From positions 62,926 to 126,925 of the forward strand of contig FPJT01000007.1 in the NCBI GenBank assembly GCA_900119535.1: a DNA stretch of 64,000 bases, read 5' to 3'. Source of the DNA: Ruminococcus sp. XPD3002. GTDB lineage: Bacteria; Bacillota; Clostridia; Oscillospirales; Ruminococcaceae. The number at the start of each line of letters is the position of its first letter. The stretch's first letter is position 1. The notes under the pieces were generated by a model. It did not search any database, was not told where the DNA came from, and saw nothing but the letters and a program-made list of their open reading frames with translations. The translations under genes were made by a program, and so were the position numbers. Of the stretch, positions 45,422 through 52,888 are shown piece after piece.

Positions 45422-46555
45422 TTACTCCAGCAAATTAAACAACATTTTTCCGAATACAAATTTGAAGTCCATTTTTCCAACACTTGTTTTAACTATCACG
45501 TCAGTTTCGCAAACAAGCGTCTTGCCGCTGTAGAATCCGACTGTACCTACACGCTGTCCCTTTATCACAGGCGCTTCAAGATACGCAGGCAGCACAGCGA
45601 TGCTTGTCAGTTCGCCCGACCCCACCCTGACTGCTGCAAGTCCGCTTCTCTGCAAAGCCAGTTCCACCGCAGATTCTCTGCCGTGACTGACGTGTACGGG
45701 CATTATCATCTCATCGGGGAATGATGCATCCACCACACGGTAATTCCTGAATCCGCTTTTCAGCAGTTTCTTCGACAGCGCAAAAGAGACTTCATCGCTC
45801 TCCGCGCCAAGCACCACCGATATGTAAGCGCTGTCACCGTCCGCCGCACCCTCTGCGGCACAATATCCGCTCTGATCGGAGTGACTGGCTTTAAAGCCTA
45901 TCATCGGCTCGTAAGTACGCGCGAATACGTTCTCGTTGACGAGTTCAGTCTGCTGTTCTCTAACGAAGTCACGCCATGTGTGAAAATACGGCCGCAGGAA
46001 ATCAAATCCCGACAATCGGCTGCATATTACAGCAATATCACAGGCAGTAGAGTACTCACGTTCATCGTAGTAACCGTATGGCGAATAAAATACGCTGTCA
46101 CGCAGTCCCAGGTCGAAAGCTTCCATGTTCATGCGTCTTACGAAATTCTCCACTGACTGCTCCGAAGCCTCTGCAAGCACCGTCATGGCATCGTTTGCAT
46201 TGCCGATTATAACAGACTTAAGCAGTTCGTCCACGGTCATCCTGTCCCCTGCCCTCAGCCATACCACAGAGCCTTTGGTTCCCGTCACGGAATCTGACGC
46301 TGTAAGTTCCTTATCAAGCGTGTATTTCCCCGTTTCTATGTCCAGCGCTATGACGTACAGTGCCATGAGCTTGCCGAGATACCCCACATTCAGTTTTTCC
46401 CTGCCGTTTTGCTCCTCAAGGACTGTTTCCGTTCTCGGTTCCATAAGCACATACGCCTTAACACCGCTTTCTTCCGCCTCCTCAGCATAGGTCCTCATCG
46501 GGATACTGAACAGTAAAAACGTCAGCAGAAGAATAAATGTCCCCGTTTTTTTCAT
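45422..46555 (-). CDS. DacF-like protein without the penicillin-binding active site (predicted pseudoenzyme)
   Basis: The 377-residue secreted protein has a signal peptide (1-24) and aligns throughout with S11 D-Ala-D-Ala carboxypeptidases, including WLRAGDRMTVDELLKSVIIGNANDAM, SPYGYYDEREYSTACDIA and YISVVLGAESDE, plus the C-terminal beta domain. All three catalytic motifs are changed: SxxK is YLGK (residues 59-62), SxN is NAN (119-121) and KTG is KAS (222-224). The reading frame is intact, so it is not an ordinary decaying gene. It may bind muropeptides or regulate the active DacF two genes upstream. An active peptidase is unlikely. Confidence 0.85.
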   Translation of the reverse strand: MKKTGTFILLLTFLLFSIPMRTYAEEAEESGVKAYVLMEPRTETVLEEQNGREKLNVGYLGKLMALYVIALDIETGKYTLDKELTASDSVTGTKGSVVWLRAGDRMTVDELLKSVIIGNANDAMTVLAEASEQSVENFVRRMNMEAFDLGLRDSVFYSPYGYYDEREYSTACDIAVICSRLSGFDFLRPYFHTWRDFVREQQTELVNENVFARTYEPMIGFKASHSDQSGYCAAEGAADGDSAYISVVLGAESDEVSFALSKKLLKSGFRNYRVVDASFPDEMIMPVHVSHGRESAVELALQRSGLAAVRVGSGELTSIAVLPAYLEAPVIKGQRVGTVGFYSGKTLVCETDVIVKTSVGKMDFKFVFGKMLFNLLE

Positions 46556-46617
46556 ATCATCACCTCTGCACTATTCTATGGTACAGAGCGGCGGTTTATG
46601 ACCTACGAGACTGCAAC

Positions 46618-46644
46618 AAAAAAGGCGGCCGTTTCCGACCGTCC
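46618..46644 (-). terminator. Terminator after the VanY-like gene
   Basis: Minus-strand GGACGGTCG-GAAA-CGGCCGCC hairpin (46644-46624, one bulge) followed by six T (46623-46618). Confidence 0.78.
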
Positions 46645-46647
46645 TTA

Positions 46648-47646
46648 TCATCTTTTTGCAGTGATTATATAGTTTCCGAGATTATCTCCCGAGACCTCAT
46701 AGCTTCCTGCCACGGGAACTCTGACTGTAGTTCCGCCTTCAGAAGCCTTCTGACTGTATATCACTTTGGCACTGCCGTTGAGAGTACACTCGAAAGGCTC
46801 ATCATAGCTGAAGCCGCTCATATAATCAACGTACTCTTCAAGGCACATGTCCTTATCTTTCATGATCGCTGCATGAAGGCTTCCAACGTAGCGCAGATGC
46901 CATGGACAGTACGATTCGCCCGTCTTATCAGCCTTGCCCTCGGGATATCTTACGATAAATCCGTACTTATGGCAGTTCTGTACTATCCAACCCTCATCGT
47001 CAAGTCCGTCATAGGCAATGGTGCCGTAGCTTGAAATAAGTGCAAGGTCAACAGTATAACCTGTTGCCGACTCTGCAAATTTTCTCGGACAGCATGAAGC
47101 GTAATCATCGGTCGGTGTATCATCCGTACCGTAAACAACGAAGTCATTAAGCTCTGTAGCCTTATGGTAATCCTTCATCATACGGCATAAAGCATCAGCC
47201 GCATCCTCTTTAAGGACTATATCCTCGCTGTAGACTGAAAAATCATCGCTGTCATATGCAGTAAGACTAACAAGATTCCTGCTGTCCGGAGTTATATCAG
47301 GGTGCTTCTCGTTGATCACCGTAAGCATACCCTTTGAGAGACTTGCCTTATCAAGAGTCACTTCAGCTGTACCTACATACTTTACATTTTCGATAGCCTC
47401 AGCCTCACGAGGAGCGTCCTCTTTATCCCAGGGCGTTGTACTGTTAGTCGCCTTTTGTTCAGCAGGTGCTTCCGCACTGCTGACTGTATTTAAAAAAGTT
47501 CCACGCACATCAACTATCTCATTGATGCTTTTCTTGTGCAGATCCTTGAAAAAGCTGCCGCCCAGTATGACCAATACCGAGCATACACACATTGCCGCAG
47601 CCAGTCCGCTCTTTTTTACGTGGAGCTTTCCGTTCTCCTTCCGCAT
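46648..47646 (-). CDS. VanY-like (M15B) protein lacking zinc-site residues
   Basis: The 332-residue protein has an N-terminal membrane anchor (about 12-33) and a Ser/Thr/Ala-rich linker. The C-terminal M15B D-Ala-D-Ala carboxypeptidase domain is recognised from WIVQNCHKYGFIVRYPEGKADKTG and PWHLRYVG. In active VanY the zinc site is SxHxxGxAxD plus ExxWH. Here the first His is Ser193 (AESATGYTVD) and the catalytic Glu is Cys247 (YCPWH); Asp200 and His250 remain. Zinc binding and hydrolysis are therefore doubtful. It is encoded between active DacF and DacF-like pseudoenzyme genes. Confidence 0.82.
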   Translation of the reverse strand: MRKENGKLHVKKSGLAAAMCVCSVLVILGGSFFKDLHKKSINEIVDVRGTFLNTVSSAEAPAEQKATNSTTPWDKEDAPREAEAIENVKYVGTAEVTLDKASLSKGMLTVINEKHPDITPDSRNLVSLTAYDSDDFSVYSEDIVLKEDAADALCRMMKDYHKATELNDFVVYGTDDTPTDDYASCCPRKFAESATGYTVDLALISSYGTIAYDGLDDEGWIVQNCHKYGFIVRYPEGKADKTGESYCPWHLRYVGSLHAAIMKDKDMCLEEYVDYMSGFSYDEPFECTLNGSAKVIYSQKASEGGTTVRVPVAGSYEVSGDNLGNYIITAKR

Positions 47647-47718
47647 TTCACTTGCCCCCGTTTGAATGTTTCCTTTTGTTCTACTTCTCTTTTTTCACAT
47701 GTTACTGCATGTGTCTTT

Positions 47719-48792
47719 CTATTTCTTTGGCGGTTCATAGTCCTTGCCGCCTGCACAATAAGTGCTGTATATGCTCAGTGTATCATAGATCGCATTCCAG
47801 TTTGTTTTATCTCCTGCGATAACGAGTATATACTTTTTTCCGTTCACGTCCGCAAAAGTCTCGACGCAATTCTTAGCCTCGTCGGTGTAGCCAGTCTTAC
47901 CGCCTTTGACGGTAACATTCGGCATCTCATCACCGAACATCCTGCTGAACAGAGTGCTGTTGAAGGTAAGTCCCTCGGGACTCTCCTTAGTGGGCGGATA
48001 TTTATATTCCACCGCAGTAAGGTACTTCAGGCACGTCTCGTCCTGCATGGCATAATCAAGTATCGCTGCCATATCGGCTGCGGTACTGTAGTGATCCTCC
48101 GCATGGAGACCGACAACATTCGTGAAATGGGTATCCTTAAGCTTCATATCCTCAGCCTTCCTGTTCATGAGTTCAACAAAGGCTTCCTCGGAACCTGCAA
48201 CGTATACCGCAGCAGCAAGAGCGGCATCAGCGCCCGATTCGAGCACCATACCGTAAAGCACCTGATCCAGCGAAGGCTTTTCGCCCACAGCGAAACCTGC
48301 CCTTGAGGCATCCAGTGCTATCATAGGGTTTACCATTTCTTCTGTTATCTCGACCTTATCGGACATATCCTTTATATTTTCAACTGCCACGATAAGAGTC
48401 ATCACTTTAGTCAGGGAGGCGGGGTAGATCCGGACGTTTTCGTCTCTGTAAGCGACTACCTCTCCTGTTTCAGCATCGTAAAGAACCACATTTTTTCCGT
48501 CGTATTTCTTATCCAGCTTCACGGATGCGTCCGTTCGCTTCGGATAAACAACAAAAGGCACAGTTTTGTTCCCGTTTTCTGCTTCTGTCAGCGGTTCTGC
48601 AACAGCTTCCGCCGGGACGACGTTCTCAGTGTACTCAGACACAGCAGACACATCGTTTTCCATTTCGGGTATCATCTTTTCATGGCTCTTTATATACGCC
48701 ATAATACCCGCACTGATCAAAAGCAAAGGGATCACAACTGCACCAACTCTGGAATAGCGGATCTTGACCTTGCGTTCCCTTTCCTTGTTCAT
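47719..48792 (-). CDS. D-alanyl-D-alanine carboxypeptidase (DacF/PBP5 type), active site intact
   Basis: ATG 48792 is chosen because AGAGGTG lies 5 bases upstream; longer starts lack a site. The 357-residue protein has an N-terminal membrane anchor (about 15-33) and the three S11 motifs: SLTK with Ser126, SGA at 186-188 (a variant common in Firmicutes) and KTG at 299-301. It trims the terminal D-Ala from peptidoglycan stem peptides outside the membrane. It is the first gene of a minus-strand trio and has a consensus promoter. Confidence 0.93.
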   Translation of the reverse strand: MNKERERKVKIRYSRVGAVVIPLLLISAGIMAYIKSHEKMIPEMENDVSAVSEYTENVVPAEAVAEPLTEAENGNKTVPFVVYPKRTDASVKLDKKYDGKNVVLYDAETGEVVAYRDENVRIYPASLTKVMTLIVAVENIKDMSDKVEITEEMVNPMIALDASRAGFAVGEKPSLDQVLYGMVLESGADAALAAAVYVAGSEEAFVELMNRKAEDMKLKDTHFTNVVGLHAEDHYSTAADMAAILDYAMQDETCLKYLTAVEYKYPPTKESPEGLTFNSTLFSRMFGDEMPNVTVKGGKTGYTDEAKNCVETFADVNGKKYILVIAGDKTNWNAIYDTLSIYSTYCAGGKDYEPPKK

Positions 48793-48873
48793 TACACACC
48801 TCTTTACAGACATACCTTGTATCTTTTTATTTGTTATATCGACTGTATATCTGTATATATCTTTATACTTAAC

Positions 48874-48902
48874 ATTATACAACAAATTAATTCACTTGTC
48901 AA
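48874..48902 (-). promoter_or_regulatory. DacF promoter
   Basis: Minus strand TTGACA (48902-48897), 17-base spacer, TATAAT (48879-48874). Confidence 0.87.
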
Positions 48903-48971
48903 TAACGAGGACAAAATCTACAGATTGCACAAACAAGCAGTACATGTTTGCTTGAATTTTACAAAGCAGCG

Positions 48972-49041
48972 GTTGACAAATTGTGGATAAGTGTTGAATA
49001 GTCTGTTGGTTTGCTGTTGACAAAAGTGGAAACAAGTTGAA
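48972..49041. repeat. Imperfect direct repeats with one DnaA-box match
   Basis: In the 370-base gap between dacF and the oad operon, two similar 26-27-base units start with GTTGACAAA and end with GTTGAA (48972-48998 and 49016-49041). The first contains TGTGGATAA (48982-48990), an exact DnaA box on the minus strand. With one box only, this is not an origin; it could be a regulatory DnaA site or chance. Nothing else was seen in the gap except the dacF promoter and the oad terminator. Confidence 0.5.
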
Positions 49042-49101
49042 AGTGAAAATATGTTCTGACAAATTGAACAAATCGGCACCTCTGACATTACACAAACGGA
49101 C

Positions 49102-49142
49102 AAAAAAATTCCGCGGCACTTCACAGATGTGAAATACCGCGG
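49102..49142 (-). terminator. Rho-independent terminator of the oad operon
   Basis: Minus-strand CCGCGG..TTCACA / TGTGAA..CCGCGG hairpin (49142-49111) followed by AATTTTTTTG. Confidence 0.9.
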
Positions 49143-49163
49143 TTGTCTGCAAAGCAGATAATA

Positions 49164-50384
49164 TTACTTGAATACTGCAAGAAGGAATCCTGCTGCGATA
49201 GCAGATCCGATAACACCTGCAACGTTCGGTCCCATAGCATGCATGAGAAGGAAGTTCGAGGGATTAGCCTTCTGACCTTCCATCTGTGAAACACGCGCTG
49301 CCATTGGTACGGCAGAAACGCCTGCGGAACCGATAAGAGGATTGATCTTGCCGCCTGAGAGCTTATACATGATCTTACCTACGAGAAGTCCGCCGACTGT
49401 TGAGAAACAGAATGCAGCAAGTCCGAGGAATACGATCTTGATAGTCTCAAGTGAAAGGAATCTGTCAGCAGCAGTAGTTGCGCCGACTGATATACCGAGG
49501 AATACAGTTACGATGTTCATAAGAGCATTCTGTACTGTATCTGAAAGACGCTCTGTAACGCCGCATTCTCTCCAGAGGTTGCCGAGCATAAGGCATCCGA
49601 TAAGGGGAGCTGTTGAAGGAAGAAGAAGGATTACGAACATTGCAACGATGATAGGGAAGATTATCTTCTCTGTCTTTGAAACAGTTCTGTTCTGCTCCAT
49701 CTTTACCTCGCGCTCCTTCTGTGTTGTGAGGAGACGCATGAGCGGCGGCTGTATCATAGGGATAAGAGCCATGTAGGAGTAAGCTGCGATAGCTATAGGT
49801 CCGAGAAGTTCGGGAGCCAGTCTCGTTGTAAGGAAGATAGCAGTAGGACCGTCAGCACCGCCGATGATACCTATTGAAGCTGCCTGTTCGCCTGAGAATC
49901 CGAGGCATACAGCACCGAAGAATGCAAGGAATACGCCCATCTGTGCAGCTGCGCCGAGAAGAAGGCTCTTGGGGTTTGAGATAAGCGGACCGAAGTCGGT
50001 CATAGCACCAACGCCCATGAATATGAGCGACGGGTAAACACCGGCTTTAACACCTATGTAAAGGATGTCAAGGAGTCCGCCGTGAGCCATGATAGCTCCG
50101 TAGCTGTGATAATCGGGATGCTCCGAATTCAGGAAGTTATCCCATAGATCCATGTGATAGAGCGCATCTGAAGTATCTCCTGCTGCAAAATAGGAAAGGT
50201 TTACAAGCAGACAGCCGAATGCGATACCAACAAGAAGAAGAGGTTCAAATTTCTTTTTGATACCAAGATAGAGAAGGATGCATGAAATGAATATCATTAT
50301 CAGGTTCTTCCAGCCGCCTTCAATAAGGAAGCTGTGGAAACCCGAGCCTTCCCACAAGGTCTCAAGTGTTTCAACTATATTCAT
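49164..50384 (-). CDS. oadB: Na+-pumping decarboxylase subunit beta
   Basis: The beta subunit decarboxylates carboxybiotin and couples it to Na+ export. The 406-residue protein has about ten membrane segments and the conserved GIIGGADGPTAIFLT (with the key Asp) plus the C-terminal GPNVAGVIGSAIAAG. It is last in the operon oadA-oadG-BCCP-oadB, ahead of a strong terminator. Confidence 0.95.
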   Translation of the reverse strand: MNIVETLETLWEGSGFHSFLIEGGWKNLIMIFISCILLYLGIKKKFEPLLLVGIAFGCLLVNLSYFAAGDTSDALYHMDLWDNFLNSEHPDYHSYGAIMAHGGLLDILYIGVKAGVYPSLIFMGVGAMTDFGPLISNPKSLLLGAAAQMGVFLAFFGAVCLGFSGEQAASIGIIGGADGPTAIFLTTRLAPELLGPIAIAAYSYMALIPMIQPPLMRLLTTQKEREVKMEQNRTVSKTEKIIFPIIVAMFVILLLPSTAPLIGCLMLGNLWRECGVTERLSDTVQNALMNIVTVFLGISVGATTAADRFLSLETIKIVFLGLAAFCFSTVGGLLVGKIMYKLSGGKINPLIGSAGVSAVPMAARVSQMEGQKANPSNFLLMHAMGPNVAGVIGSAIAAGFLLAVFK

Positions 50385-50396
50385 ACGGGCGCCTCC

Positions 50397-50804
50397 TTAT
50401 GCTATTACGATCAGCGGAGCGCCTGTATCTACAACCGCACCCTTGCTTGTAACAACCTGTGCAACAGTGCCGTCCTTAGGAGAAACTATCTCATTTTCCA
50501 TTTTCATTGCTTCAAGAATAACAAGTATCTGACCTGCCTTTACAGTGTCGCCCTGCTTAACATCAACTCTGAGGATGTTTCCGGGCATAGGAGCGTTAAC
50601 AGTCTCGCCTGAAGCAAGGTCAACGGGAGCAGCAGGTGCAGGAGCGGCAGCAGGTGCTGCAGCAGGAGCAGCGGCAACAGGAGCAGCAGCCGCAGGTGCA
50701 GCAGGAGCAAGTGCCTCATACTCATCGAGAAGTACAGCCTTGCCGTGCTCTACCTCTACTTCATATGTCTTACCATTAAGTGTAACTTTATACTTCATGA
50801 TCAT
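50397..50804 (-). CDS. Biotin carboxyl carrier protein of the decarboxylase
   Basis: The 135-residue carrier has a short N-terminal beta segment, a long Ala/Pro linker (about 35-65) and a biotinyl domain with the lysine motif EAMKMENE. It shuttles CO2 from the alpha to the beta subunit. In some systems this domain is fused to the alpha subunit; here it is separate. Two in-frame ATGs (50804 and 50798) follow the same GGAGG; either could be used. It overlaps the gamma subunit gene by four bases. Confidence 0.93.
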   Translation of the reverse strand: MIMKYKVTLNGKTYEVEVEHGKAVLLDEYEALAPAAPAAAAPVAAAPAAAPAAAPAPAAPVDLASGETVNAPMPGNILRVDVKQGDTVKAGQILVILEAMKMENEIVSPKDGTVAQVVTSKGAVVDTGAPLIVIA

Positions 50805-51181
50805 TTTACCTCCTTGATAGAAATAAAGTGAAGCTCATTGATAGGCTTCTGCATCTGATCGGCAACGATAGCCATGATCATAGCGGCTTCCTTATCGGGA
50901 ACGCCGTGGAGCTTTACATGTCCTGCAGAGCCGGGAGCCTTCGGAGCTTCGGCAGGTATAACCTTAAGGGGATTAGCCTCGACCTCTTTTGCAGTGTTCT
51001 CGAGAGCAGCCTTTGCAGCAGCCTCAGCCTTGGCATCCTTGCTTTTGAAGTAAGCGCCTGTGCAGTAGAGCACTATCATAAGAAGAACGAGTCCCACGAA
51101 TACTACGCAGTATCCGAAAATAGCAGTACCTGCGGCTTCACCTACAGAAAGTTCACGGAGCGCATATAAGTTATCTGACAT
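50801..51181 (-). CDS. oadG: Na+-pumping decarboxylase subunit gamma
   Basis: The 126-residue protein has one N-terminal membrane helix (FGYCVVFVGLVLLMIVLYC), a charged Ala-rich linker and a short C-terminal domain (DKEAAMIMAIVADQMQKP). This is the OadG pattern: it anchors the alpha subunit to the membrane and stabilises the complex. It lies between oadA and the carrier gene. Confidence 0.88.
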   Translation of the reverse strand: MSDNLYALRELSVGEAAGTAIFGYCVVFVGLVLLMIVLYCTGAYFKSKDAKAEAAAKAALENTAKEVEANPLKVIPAEAPKAPGSAGHVKLHGVPDKEAAMIMAIVADQMQKPINELHFISIKEVK

Positions 51182-51193
51182 AACGCACCCTCC

Positions 51194-52594
51194 TTACATT
51201 TCCTCGATAGTGTAAACTACCTCGTTCTCTTCCTGAGCCTTGCGGTCCTTAAGGAACTTGAGAGTCTGATCGGGATAGCAGATATAGCTCATTACGTCCT
51301 CTTCACTGCGGCAGAGGTCTCCGAGAGCTTCCTTTGCAGCTGTGAACTCTTCACCTGTACGCTTCTGATCTTCGTCACGGCAGTCAACAGGCTGACCGTC
51401 TGCGCCGAGCACCTTTTCTATAAGGCTGCTGTCAACAGGTGCAGGAGAGATTCCGTATTCGCCCTTGATGTAGTTCTTTATTTCCTTTGAGATATTCTTG
51501 TATCTCTCGCCGATAAGTACGTTTGTAACAGCCTGATTTCCCACCATCTGAGAAAGAGGAGTTACCAGCGGAGGATAACCCATATCAGCTCTTACCTTCG
51601 GTATCTCGGCAAGCGCTTCATCGAATCTGTCCATAGCGTGCATATCTGTGAGGTTAGCGATCATGTTGGAGAGCATACCGCCCGGAACCTTATAAACAAG
51701 TGCCTGAGCATCTGTAGCAAGGCTCTTGGGGTTGAGCTGACCGTTATCGATATACTTCTGCTTAACGGGCTTGAAGAAGTCATTGACCTTATTGATTATA
51801 TCCTCGTCCAGACCTGTCTCGATGCCGTACTGCTTAAGAGCATAGAACATTGTCTCTGTTGAAGGCTGTGAAGTACCGCCGGAGAAACATGATGTAGCGC
51901 AGTCGATAACATCGATTCCGGACTCTATAGCCTTTGTAAGAGTCATGTAAGCCATACCTGTAGTGCAGTGTGTATGGAGTATCAGAGGCATATCGCCGAT
52001 AGCATCCTTGATGCCCTTGATAAGGTGCTCTGCCTCGTATGGTGACATAGTACCTGCCATATCCTTAAGGCAGATAGTATCGAATCCCATTTCCTTGAGT
52101 TCCTTACACATTTCTATATACTTGTCAACTGTATGTACAGGGCTCTGAGTGTATGAGATACAGCCTGATGCAACAGTCTTCTCCTTAGCGTACTTCTTTG
52201 TAGCTTCGAGAGCTGTGCGGATGTTTCTGAAATCATTAAGAGCATCGAATATACGGATAACGTCGATACCGTTCTTTATTGAAAGCTCAACGAACTTTTC
52301 AACGACATCATCGTGATAATGCTTGTAACCGAGAAGATTCTGACCTCTCAGAAGCATCTGGAGTCGGGTATTCGGAAGGTGCTTTCTCAGGTTGCGGAGT
52401 CTCTCCCACGGATCCTCGTTCAGATAACGAAGACAAGAATCGAAGGTAGCTCCTCCCCAGCACTCGATGGAGTAATAACCAGCCTTATCCATATCATCGA
52501 GGATATCCTCGTAATCGGCATAAGGCAGACGTGTTGCCATAAGCGACTGCTGTGCGTCACGCAATACGGTTTCTGTCAGTTGCACTTTTTTCAT
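51194..52594 (-). CDS. oadA: Oxaloacetate decarboxylase subunit alpha (carboxyltransferase)
   Basis: The alpha subunit moves the carboxyl group from oxaloacetate to biotin. ATG 52594 (AGGAGGC upstream; family start KKVQLTETVLRDAQQS) gives 466 residues; the longer frame to 52747 lies in the leader. The TIM barrel carries RDAQQSLMATR, HTHCTTG for metal and CLKDMAG with the key Lys. A separate carrier gene replaces the usual C-terminal biotin domain. The system converts oxaloacetate to pyruvate while exporting Na+. Confidence 0.93.
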   Translation of the reverse strand: MKKVQLTETVLRDAQQSLMATRLPYADYEDILDDMDKAGYYSIECWGGATFDSCLRYLNEDPWERLRNLRKHLPNTRLQMLLRGQNLLGYKHYHDDVVEKFVELSIKNGIDVIRIFDALNDFRNIRTALEATKKYAKEKTVASGCISYTQSPVHTVDKYIEMCKELKEMGFDTICLKDMAGTMSPYEAEHLIKGIKDAIGDMPLILHTHCTTGMAYMTLTKAIESGIDVIDCATSCFSGGTSQPSTETMFYALKQYGIETGLDEDIINKVNDFFKPVKQKYIDNGQLNPKSLATDAQALVYKVPGGMLSNMIANLTDMHAMDRFDEALAEIPKVRADMGYPPLVTPLSQMVGNQAVTNVLIGERYKNISKEIKNYIKGEYGISPAPVDSSLIEKVLGADGQPVDCRDEDQKRTGEEFTAAKEALGDLCRSEEDVMSYICYPDQTLKFLKDRKAQEENEVVYTIEEM

Positions 52595-52618
52595 GTACAA
52601 GCCTCCTCTAAAAATAAC

Positions 52619-52735
52619 TCTGCATTGCAGAAATAAAATAATACCACGTTCAGAAGAACACAGTTTTTGGTCAGATGCGCCTTTGCAAATAAACCAATCA
52701 AAATTAATTATAACACATAAAGCAAAAAATTTCCA
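52619..52735 (-). promoter_or_regulatory. oad operon promoter and leader
   Basis: Minus strand TGGAAA (52735-52730), 17-base spacer, TATAAT (52712-52707) with an extended TGT triplet. The leader of about 110 bases contains the perfect palindrome TCTGCATTGCAGA (52619-52631), a possible operator. Confidence 0.7.
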
Positions 52736-52816
52736 CTGTTTTTTCAAGTTTTTTCTTTTATTTTTATATATTTGTTATCGCAACCTAACAAATCATAAAA
52801 CTACATCCTCCGCTAA

Positions 52817-52853
52817 TAAATGGCTCGGTAAGTTTTTCTTACTGAGCCATTTA
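52817..52853 (-). terminator. Hairpin after the GTPase-NYN gene
   Basis: TAAATGGCTC.GTAAG pairs with CTTAC.GAGCCATTTA around a T5 loop. The T-tract on the minus strand is weak (TTATTAG), but the stem is very stable. It separates this operon from the oad promoter. Confidence 0.7.
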
Positions 52854-52888
52854 TCTTTCTGATCTGACAGTATCATAAAACCGATACA

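Noticed and set aside
48982..48990. Chromosome origin
   Set aside because: A single DnaA box without dnaA, dnaN or a cluster of boxes is not enough.
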